This document shows, piece by piece, positions 55,946-64,000 of a DNA stretch of 64,000 bases (the stretch's first letter is position 1; each line of letters opens with the position of its first letter). The stretch lies in assembly GCA_035079385.1 (NCBI GenBank), contig JAVHKY010000009.1, positions 1,798,001-1,862,000 of the forward strand, written 5' to 3'. This stretch comes from Aspidiotus rigidus. Taxonomy: Eukaryota > Arthropoda > Insecta > Hemiptera > Diaspididae. Below the pieces are notes generated by a model, which searched no databases, was not told where the DNA came from, and was given only the letters and a program-made list of their open reading frames with translations. A program made the translations under genes and the position numbers.

Positions 55946-56557
55946 TAATGAAGCACGCAAAGAACACGTTTTTATTCATGTGAGCTGAAAAATTGTTTTT
56001 TATTATACGTGAGCTCAAATGACGTTATTATGCCTCAGTTTTGCGAGTGAAAAGGTATCGCTTTTAAGAGGAAGATTGATATCTGGTGATAAGAAAGGAA
56101 GCGGGATAAAAAGTCTGACATTATTACCCTCTGCGTGGAAAACGGAGCAATAATGGGAGTTATTAGTAGTTTCAATAGAGTTCGCTTGCTGCATGCAGTG
56201 AAGCTCAAAGTTTGATTTACATCTTTGTTCACTTTTAATAAAAAGTTTATTATACAACTACAAATAGATGCATTTCAGTGCGCTACAACCACTCGTGCGT
56301 TTGCTTCACTCGCATTCGCTCGTTTTGCAAACCTTCGCACTCGTCGATAATCGCACACTTTATGCATCTAGTTATATAATACACCATTTTACACTTATAA
56401 TAAAAAGTATGTTATAGAACTAGGTGTATTTCAGTGCGCAAAATCAACTTGTGCGTTTGCTCTCGTCAATTATCGCGCACCTTATGCACCTAGTTGTATA
56501 ATATACGACTATTTCGCCTTACCCGAATAAAAACGTGTTCTTTGCGTGCTTCGTTAT
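55946..56557. mobile_element. Inverted-repeat element, about 610 bp
   Basis: Ends TAATGAAGCACGCAAAGAAC then ACGTTTTTATTC, and on the other strand TAACGAAGCACGCAAAGAAC then ACGTTTTTATTC, near-identical over 32 bp. Two internal copies of AATAAAAAGT with a CAGTGCGC part lie 160 bp apart. No coding capacity. Confidence 0.75.
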
Positions 56558-56969
56558 AGGTTACAAATTTGGGTTTTCTGTAGGAAAAGAAAACGCGCTT
56601 GCGTATTGCGTAGGTGAATACGAAGTACTTTTAATAAACAAATACAAATTTAATACAAACGATTGCGTGAACCAAAAAAGAGCGAGCCGAACAAAACACG
56701 AAAACGTTTTCCTTGTGGCGTAATATTCTATTTCGTGGCCCCCCTTTTCAATAAAATTCACCGTATGAGACTTGGGGGAAAAGAAATATTGAGAGTAGAG
56801 AAGTGAGAGATAAACGAAGACGGATTGATTGGTCCATTAAACGTTAAAATTTAGATTCACATTGTCGGTACTTCAACCGCGTTACAATATTGAGGGTAGA
56901 GGAAAACACATAATTTATTTAAAACCTAATGTACAAATGGAGAACGTACTGGTATTTTTGTCTTTGCAG

Positions 56970-57064
56970 ACACCTTTCACATAAATCCGCAAGTAAATAT
57001 GATTGTGAACGAAACGGAGGAAGTAATCGTGTCGTTGAATCAACACAGTGTAATGGAACCGAAA
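56970..57064 (+). CDS. CalpC: Calpain exon 8
   Basis: Two bases complete an Asp codon, then TFHINPQVNMIV, NETEEVIVSLNQHSVMEPK. It matches the DTFW-NPQ start and beta-strand layout of domain III. Acceptor CTTTGCAG, donor GTGAGT, ends between codons. Confidence 0.9.
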
Positions 57065-57542
57065 GTGAGTGTTTAAAATGAAGAAATTTGTGATTGATTA
57101 AACAAATCAATAAGCACCGCATAATATTTTTCTCATTCGATTCCGTTCTTGTCTGATGATTACTTCTCAGTTAAAAATCTAACCTCTACTGTTCAATTTG
57201 CAAATTTGTGGTCATAAGTAAAATATAACTCAACTTTTATTCCTCGATTCATGCGCTGTCTTAAAATGTTCCTTAACTTTGGGGACCGACTCCAAACAAT
57301 TTTCTTTTTTTTTTTTCTTCCTTTTCGTGTAAGTATGTAGGCTGGCGTAGTAATTTGAGATATTTTTTAAATATAATATATCAATTTATTTTACTACAAC
57401 TAGATGGTACCTAGCGGTATTAAAAAGATGATATGATTCACTCGAGTGCAATCAATCAATAAATCAATAATTTTGTGTAGTACCTACACGACATAATGAG
57501 TGTGTTTTGAAATAACGAATTTTTTCATCCTCTGTTTTGCAG
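57065..57542 (+). other. Calpain intron 8
   Basis: GT-AG intron of 478 bp, phase 0, no repeat recognised. Confidence 0.85.
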
Positions 57543-57656
57543 GTAATAGGTTTTACTGTATATTCTTTACCAAAAAATATTCGCGAATCGGTTAATCGTC
57601 ACTTTTTCAAGAAAAATAAATCATTAGTTAATTCGCAATACACTAATAGTCGTCAA
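57543..57656 (+). CDS. CalpC: Calpain exon 9
   Basis: 38 codons: VIGFTVYSLPKNIRESVNRH, FFKKNKSLVNSQYTNSRQ. The IGF-VY and basic loop match domain III. Acceptor TTTTGCAG, donor GTAAGT, both ends between codons. Confidence 0.9.
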
Positions 57657-57820
57657 GTAAGTATACCTCCTATACCTACGTCTGCGAGCGAATATCTCTA
57701 CTTGATAAACGTGTGTAGCTACGAAGGGATAGGTATTACATATACGAGTATGTTATTTGAATACCCACATACTGTACTTGATACTATAGACAGTACATTA
57801 AAGTCGCTTGTGAATTACAG
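57657..57820 (+). other. Calpain intron 9
   Basis: Shortest intron in the window, 164 bp, phase 0. Confidence 0.85.
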
Positions 57821-57939
57821 GTTAGCCAACGATACCAATTTGAGCCGGGAAGTTACCTAATTTTACCAACGACTTTCGATCCTGCTCAAGAATCAAATTT
57901 TACGTTACGGGTTTACTCGTACAAACAAACAAAACTAAG
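57821..57939 (+). CDS. CalpC: Calpain exon 10, end of domain III
   Basis: VSQRYQFEPGSYLILPTTFD, PAQESNFTLRVYSYKQTKL plus two bases. The F-PG-Y-I-P-TF-P and F-LRV-S pattern is diagnostic of calpain domain III. Acceptor AATTACAG, donor GTAAAT. Confidence 0.93.
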
Positions 57940-58373
57940 GTAAATTCTTAATCTTTATATAATTATGAAAAGTATGGTGCTTGCTCCTTTTTTATTTGAG
58001 AAATTCTCTTTTGTGACGTGCCCACCTGATTTAATTTTTAGAAATTTTATTGCATTAAATGCAATCAGAATTGTTTTCCTTAGGGGACTACTTTTCCAGC
58101 CTACAAAAGGTAGACAAAGAAGTGAGAACAACGCATTAGAAATACTTTAATCAATTTTCGAGTCTTTAATTAATATAATATAGTCTTTTCAATACGCGTG
58201 TATTTTTAAGTACTTGTACGTTTTCGGCGAACGAATTTCTGTGACATGGGCGGCGCTTTTCAACGACAATGCAAAACTGTTGCGTAAAAGCCAGCGAAGG
58301 TCCTATTTACACAACAGATTTGCATGTCGCGTCGTCTATGTCACAGTAATTTGTGTGACAAAATGGCTATTTA

Positions 58374-58510
58374 CAGTACATGTGGCGTAGGTGAGTCTTT
58401 TCATAACGAGTACGTGAATGTACGTTTGCGGAACGAGCGAAGCGAGTGAAGCAATGTAGCCTATGTACGAGTTATAATAGACTCACCTGCAACACTTGTA
58501 CTGTACAAGG
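58374..58510. repeat. Short foldback with GAACGAGCGAAGCGAGTG core
   Basis: Arms ACAGTACATGTGGCGTAGGT and the complement of CCTGCAACACTTGTACTGTA, with GTGAGTCTTTTCATAACGAG pairing inward. The CpG-rich core at about 58430 lies near the tip. In intron 10. Confidence 0.6.
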
Positions 58511-58913
58511 CTTTAAAACACAAATACTTTGAAGACAAATTTGTACCTCGGAAGTATACGTTTTCGTGCGGCATGTTGACGTCATAGTTTTTTCGCGACG
58601 GTTTTCCGTGTATAGAAGACCATCGCGGTGACGTTATTTCGTTTTTTTCACACGCTCCGCGCTAACGCTGAAAATCGTTTCTGAAAAACGTACTTACGAT
58701 GCATGCGTTTTTTAAAGAATATTTGTATTATAATTTTTTAGAAAAATCAATCTCGCGCTCGGCCCTCCAAAATTCTATGTAAAATAGGAATTGTTCATAT
58801 TCACCTTAAAAAAATACAACGGGCTCGTTACAATAATTATAAGTAACTTATTATTATCTAATTGTAATCTAAAGTGCTTACTGGATATCACATGCAGTAT
58901 TTTAAATTTACAG

Positions 58914-58959
58914 ACTGTTAGATTCGATACCATTATTATTCAAATCAGCACTAGTCAAG
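58914..58959 (+). CDS. CalpC: Calpain exon 11, small linker exon
   Basis: 46 bases that start by completing an Arg codon and encode LLDSIPLLFKSALVK. It has a TTTACAG acceptor and a perfect GTAAGT donor, and its length (3n+1) is what is needed to connect exon 10 (phase 2) to exon 12 (phase 0). The linker between domain III and the EF-hand domain varies between calpains, so no motif can confirm it. Confidence 0.65.
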
Positions 58960-59624
58960 GTAAGTGCTTTCTCTTAACCTGCAGATACTTAATTTGTCCA
59001 CAAATACTGTAACTGCAGCCCAGTTAAATTTGCGTGTTCTGGTTTCGCTCGCTTAAATAGAGCTCGTATTCTTCGGTTTTTCTTCAATAATTTCTGAAAA
59101 AAACAAGTGTTTGGAAATGAGATAGAAGTTCATTTCGTAGTTTAGGGGACCTAGGGAAAGAATTTTATTTTAGCGAAAAACACGGATAAGAGAATAAATA
59201 TTAAAAGTAGGGCAAATAACCGAATACCTAGTGTTGAAAAGACAGGAGTCCTCGAAATGTACTTTTCAACACGAAAACGAACGTAGAATTTTTACATATT
59301 TACTCAAAATTTCAGAGAAGTAAAAAGAACCGTTGCGCGTTCTTTCAAATATAAGAATGGAAATAGATCAGAAGCCACCTCTAAATATAATGTAAAAAGG
59401 AAAAAAATTACACGCTTTTTTTTTTTTTTTTGTTATTTTTCAGTAAAATTTATAGCTGAGGAAGAAGTTTCCTTCTATAAATGATGTTAAAACGGTGTTT
59501 TGACTGCATCTATGAGTGCTTTAAAAGTTCAATTTACTCACATTTGAGTGTGGGAAAAAAAAGGAACTAGCCAATCCCGTTTGAGGATTAGCGTCAAAGA
59601 AAGAATAAAATTCTCAACGTACTT

Positions 59625-59870
59625 TCGTTAGCTGCTCGGGGTTAATGCCTTCATCGACTGTGTTCATCGAGGCAAACAGGGAACCTGTTTTATAGGGTTT
59701 CTTTTATCCTTCTTCTAAATAAAGATCAAACTTTGTTCCTCGCCACCTTGGGACTTTGAACTTGAGAACCCATATTTTCCCAAATTTTCCACTATCAGAT
59801 GCAGCTCAATATTCGAAATTTTTCCAAGTCCCACGTTTTTCCGGACGGTGCCCGACACCGTCATTTTTCT
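59625..59870. repeat. Family A repeat, copy 8
   Basis: GCTGCTCGGGGTTAATGCCT, GAGGCAAACAGGGAACCTG and TTTTATAGGG, then diverged units and CCGGACGGTGCCCGAC. Confidence 0.55.
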
Positions 59871-60597
59871 TCAAATTATTCCCCCAAGTAATATACTATT
59901 TCTGAGTAAGAGCAAGTGTCCAAAAAAAGAAAGCCTGTGGATTCGGATCACCCCCCAAAGTCAACCAAATTCTTCATACGAGTACGTCACGTGTGTACAC
60001 ATAATTTTTTTTCATCTATTTTTGTCTTTTTTTTTTTTTCAACCGAATACAAAAGAAAAGTTTCATTTCAGTACCAAATTTTACAACTTTCAACACCCAA
60101 AAATCCGATCTCTAATTATAAACCTAATTTCTGGAATTCGGAGAAGGACGATATATTAGGCTGCTGTAGCGGGTTCAGCTTTCATTATACTAGACCTAAT
60201 ATACCGTGTACTACGCTTATACTTATAGTACGGTTTTGGGGAATTTACCTATTATAATTTTCTTGAATTACATACAACGAAAACGCGCTCAAAACTACGA
60301 ACACATGACGTTGCATCGTGCTGGCGAAACATTGGGCAAAAGTGTAATAATACGCAGCTTATCGCTATTTTTTCTGCAATGAAATATCGTATAAAACTCG
60401 TACAAAATAGTAAGATATGGCTGCTCGTACAATATTTTACTTTTCTACCTTAGTTACAAAATAATTACCTACTATGTATCAGGTATTTTATGGATCTCGT
60501 TTTTTCTATGCTCGGCGCTTCACATTGTTCTTTCTGTCATTAGTTCGAATAAGAAATTCATTTTCTCGTATTACCGTAATTAGAAAAAAAAAAAAAA

Positions 60598-61501
60598 ACA
60601 CTCACACTGTCGTGTGAGAAATAAACGACTTTTCATCTCACAATATTCGAAACTCATTGGGAGAATTACTTTCACTCTTTAGATTAAAATAACAATCATC
60701 TATCAATCAACCTAGATTATTGTAGAATGAACAATAAAACTCAGTTTATGAAGTCTTTCACTACGACATCACGTTAACTGATAACAAAGTAAAAGTACCT
60801 ATAATCCGGAAAAAAAAAAAAAAACTTGAATTTTATTTTATTTTGGACTAGAAGTGATCTAGAACCTATAAAACGTCCCAAGAAAATTCATTGCCACCTC
60901 CCCTGTCCATCTTGTTACGAAAAATGATTATGATGAATAAATCAATAATAAATTCAAGAATGAAGTCACCAAGTCTCGCAGCACACTTGACGGAAGATCA
61001 AAAAATTGTCCTCAATCATTCAAATTGAAGGTTTTCACTATCGAATATGACTAATAAGAATAAAAAAAAAATATGAGCTTGACAAAGATGTAACGAGTCA
61101 TCACCAAGTCATCACCGTGTAAATCATTCTTGTAAACTACACATAGTTTAATGAACCCTTTGTCAGGAACGAACCAAGAGTGAACCTGTTACATAGAAGG
61201 TTCTTCATCACAATACACGTGCTGATAACAAAGTAAAAGGATAGGAAAATCCGCTTCTCATAACGTAAGCAGCTACTCGTAATAGTGAGAAATTTTTCAA
61301 AAAAAGTGAAAATTTCTCGAGAACTACTCAAAAAAATTGCAGGTGCATATCTCCAGATATAATACTACAATATGGCCGAGTTACGAAAAAATTCATCGGG
61401 TAGTTTCGGAGGAATCCCACGAACAATGAATACGGTAATAAGTATACAATCTTATAAGGAAATCTGAACGGACGGGCGTAATATCGGAAAAGTCGGTAAA
61501 A
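60598..61501 (+). repeat. Family B dispersed repeat, copy 3 (short form)
   Basis: Starts with the hairpin ACTCACACTGTCGTGTGAG (60600-60619) and ends CGGAAAAGTCGGTAAAATA. It has the shared CAATAAAACTCAGTTTATG, CCTATAAAACGTCCC, ATGAACCCTTTGTCAGGAAC and TACAATATGGCCGAGTTAC parts. About 900 bp, so it lacks the middle part seen in copy 2. Confidence 0.65.
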
Positions 61502-62204
61502 TATCCAGGTTCTACGCGTATACAACGCGGGGACAGACTCGTTGCGACGCGACGCGACGCAACGCGACACGATTGCTTCACTGACCAAAATTGAGCTCGC
61601 CCCGCTCTGCAACATCGACCATTCATTGGTAAAGGGGCCTTTTCCCTATCCTATAATATACTACATTGTATACTCGTTATTTCTCTGATTCTTATTGTAC
61701 GTACGTATTGAATTTGAATTAATAAAATTATTTTGATAAAAAAAATATATATTATATACCTATTATATTATTACTTTTAATTCTTTTTGTATCAAGATTT
61801 TATAAAAACTCTAATTACACTATTAATTTTTAAATACATTAATTTTAATATAGGTATAAATCAAAGATTAATAAAATTATTAATAGGTACTTAATGATGA
61901 AGGAAATAAAAAAGAAGAGAATTATTATTCGAGAACATGGAATTAATCGATTTCTTGCTTTTTCGACATATTAATAGAAATTATTAATACCTGAATATTG
62001 TTAATTACTTACTACTATAATTATAATGGATGGCATTATTCGGAGGTACTCTACCGCCGCAGAAATGTTATTTGGAGGTACTATATCGGCACAGAAAATA
62101 TTAGTTCGTTTTCTCGGTTTCTTGTCTGCTTGCGAACGTCTATCGGCTTGAGATTTATTAATCGTTTTGGTCGTTGACAGCTTCGAAATTTCGTTCTGAA
62201 TTTC

Positions 62205-62920
62205 AAGTTCCCAAATTTACCGGCGTCATTCTCATTGTGAGGAGGTGACAGAGTGAATGACAAGAGTTTTGAGGTACACATGCTCTATCTTCCTCATGAT
62301 TCCGTTGTTGCAATTTTTCCGTTCTTGTGTCCTGCACCTCTGAAGTAAGAAACTGTAAAGGAGTCCCCCGTCTGACCATCTCTTCTACATACTTCATAGC
62401 CTGCAAGTACGATTCAAACTGATGCATACCGTGAATTGTAATATGACTGACAATATACTATGGCATATTGGGAATACCATGTTGTATTTCTGTCAGCTGT
62501 TGAGTACTCGAACTGTATCACTGCACTCCTCTGGTGTAAATTCTGTGTTGAGAAACGGAGAAGACGTACCTACATGGCAAATGATTGCCACTCTTATAGT
62601 TCCACCCGTGGAAAAGTGAGATCTTGAAAGTAGGAAGGTGGGCATGTTGCCTTTTGAACAAAATATTATGCCGACATGGACTTTGATTTTGACAATGAAA
62701 TGTGCGGTCACATTGCATGCAAGTAGTACGAGACACCTTCTGTTGATCTTCATCAAACTTTTCGACTGTGCCATCGCTTTCAAGAAACATTTTTCCGTGG
62801 TATGTTTGTAGTGCCTTCAGACTTTTGTGGTACAGCACGCAGCCATATTCATTTAAACACAAAGATATTGCTTCATTCAAAGAGCTAATCTCAAGGTTTG
62901 AATCATATATTTTCACATAC
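62205..62920 (-). pseudogene. SWIM zinc-finger protein relic (transposase-like)
   Basis: The minus strand from 62916 gives 132 codons with a SWIM-type zinc finger: TTCMQCDRTFHCQNQSPCRH (C-x2-C, then C-x-H), a lead ALQTYHGKMFLE and a trailing PTFKISLFHGWN. After frame changes around 62520, the downstream frame (62427-62203) has HQFESYLQAMKYVEEMVRRG, which fits the helical tail seen after the SWIM domain in MULE-derived ZSWIM-like proteins. The DDE transposase core is not seen. Frame breaks indicate a pseudogene, though a spliced gene cannot be excluded. Confidence 0.5.
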
Positions 62921-62945
62921 TTTAAATTAGCTCATTCAAGTCATC

Positions 62946-63112
62946 GAACCCGATCGGGGCTTGAACCAGGATAAAAAGGAGAAAAGTCGTCATTTTAGAG
63001 GAAACATATTCGGCCGCTAACGCGTACACGTTTTTACGTGTAGTTCGGGGTTGTAATTGCCGCGCTTACCTACTTTAACCCAATACTCACTTTAACCGTG
63101 ACATATACAATA
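62946..63112 (-). mobile_element. Possible tRNA-derived SINE, copy 2
   Basis: Inverse of 12672-12842; on this strand the B-box-like sequence is GGTTCAAGCCCCG near 62955. The two copies have similar limits on both sides, which supports a discrete mobile unit. Directly follows the SWIM relic. Confidence 0.4.
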
Positions 63113-63622
63113 AGTAATTGAAGAGAAATATACTCGCAAAGAGTAACGAAACCAAATACTAGAACCGCAGTAAAACAAACAAACCGAGCGCTTTCGACTA
63201 AACAGTCATTCTCACGGTATAGAAAGCGACTACTGCCGATTCCTCTGTCATAAGATCGATGTAAAGCAAAGAATGAAAATCAGGTAAACGAATTTGCAAT
63301 GTAAGGAGAAAGCCCTTTGCATTATTTTTCCAACTTGTATAAAAATATGCTATTTTTTTTATTTTGACGACAAATGATACCCACTAAATATTTATCTGAA
63401 AGAGTTTAAACGTATCACGCGTGCCACAAGGTACTCGTATGAACGGGTTATGGTGGCAAGAAACTTATTTGAAAGTTATACGTTTGTTAACCTATTTTTC
63501 AAACAATCATCCGAAAATATGGAGTTGAAAGTAATATTATTGTATAACTAAAATTTGAATTCAGTAATTTTAATTTCGGACTCTGAGAAAATCTATTTGT
63601 TGATACAGCACTAATTTTCTAG
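63113..63622. other. End of calpain intron 11
   Basis: No repeat or gene recognised. Confidence 0.4.
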
Positions 63623-63752
63623 GCACCAGCAGTATCTGTTGAAGGGAAAAATTTTAGTCAATACGAATCAGTTTTTTTACAATTAGCTGATGAGCACGGA
63701 ACCGTTAATGCATTCGAATTACAAGAATTACTTGACGCGTGTTTACCAAACG
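63623..63752 (+). CDS. CalpC: Calpain exon 12, first EF-hand
   Basis: APAVSVEGKNFSQYESVFLQ, LADEHGTVNAFELQELLDAC, LPN plus one base. F--VF-QLA-E-G-V-AFELQELL is the first EF-hand of a penta-EF-hand domain. The acidic loop is short, as in other calpain EF1 loops. Acceptor TTTTCTAG, donor GTAAGT; the gene continues past the window with EF-hands 2-5 expected. Confidence 0.92.
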
Positions 63753-64000
63753 GTAAGTTTGGTTTGATAGAGATACCTATCGAATTTAAACTTTTCACTG
63801 TGTGACGGATGTAATTTATACCGTTTATTGATCAAGATTCTACTTGTACTCTAATTAGGAACGTAGGTATATGTGTACATTAAACAAAAAAAAACAAAAA
63901 ACAACAACAACGTACGTGTGTACTAGTGAGAAATCTTTATTTTTCATTATTGCTTCACATTATTCAATCTTTTCATGTTTCAAACTTTCGGTCATTGGAG
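63753..64000 (+). other. Calpain intron 12 (partial)
   Basis: Starts GTAAGTTTGG and runs to the window edge. No coding sequence seen. Confidence 0.7.

Larger units (their letters stand above)
54991..56969 (+). other. Calpain intron 7
   Basis: GT-AG intron of 1979 bp, phase 1. It holds repeat F (55200-55365, inverse of 20085-20230), a family A copy (55445-55780) and the element at 55946-56557. Confidence 0.85.
58960..63622 (+). other. Calpain intron 11
   Basis: GT-AG intron of 4663 bp, phase 0. Contains a family A copy, family B copy 3, the SWIM relic and the SINE-like block. 61505-62040 is very AT-rich with nothing assignable; 62041-62105 has a short tandem duplication (GGAGGTACTCTACCGCCGCA and GGAGGTACTATATCGGCACA). 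Confidence 0.75.

Noticed and set aside
61137..61331. Minus-strand frame with KNLL and FLTKGSLN, also seen at 14182-14370
   Set aside because: The similarity comes from both lying in family B repeats; there is no sign of coding constraint.

Overview
The window is animal nuclear DNA, most likely from an insect. It is AT-rich, has spliced genes with GT-AG introns, and is crowded with retrotransposon relics, inverted-repeat (MITE or foldback) elements and minisatellites. The insect call rests on the best-supported gene, which resembles the insect calpain CalpC; I cannot name the species.

The main gene is a calpain on the + strand. Twelve exons between 22758 and 63752 can be placed by reading frame, splice sites and domain order, and the gene runs off the right edge. 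The phases of all eleven complete introns agree, and the exons give 525 codons plus one base: protease core, C2-like domain III, a linker, and the first EF-hand of the penta-EF-hand domain. The catalytic Cys is Lys and the catalytic His is Val, while the Asn is kept, so the product should lack protease activity. Intron 6 alone is about 24.8 kb and holds most of the repeats in the window.

Left of the calpain (1-22.7 kb) there is the 3' end of an unidentified gene (1-317), a possible two-exon small gene (1186-1584), a broken Cys-rich coding region (3045-3540), an intact unassigned 142-codon reading frame on the minus strand (4157-4585), a BEL/Pao reverse transcriptase relic (6926-7705), and an odd inverted-repeat element packed with one 9-bp motif (7845-8134). 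A nest of repeats follows at 14.0-18.2 kb. In it, a 2.3-kb element with about 400-bp inverted ends encloses a reversed non-LTR retrotransposon fragment and lies inside a dispersed repeat called family B here.

Inside intron 6 the most interesting objects are two short DNA transposons with terminal inverted repeats (35114-36003 and 38475-39505). Each keeps the C-terminal cysteine-rich CXC (tesmin-like) tail of an integrase-type transposase. The second also keeps an apparent N-terminus, so it looks like an internal-deletion derivative of a larger element. Other contents are a second copy of family B with a 5'-truncated non-LTR insertion, several MITEs, three tandem satellites, a Jockey/CR1-like reverse transcriptase relic and many copies of a repeat (family A) marked by GGGAACCTGTTTTATG ends.

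Intron 11 holds a third family B copy, a degraded SWIM zinc-finger protein relic and an apparent tRNA-derived SINE whose inverted relative lies at 12.7 kb. I saw no convincing tRNA, rRNA or CRISPR. Repeat boundaries were set by eye and are approximate.
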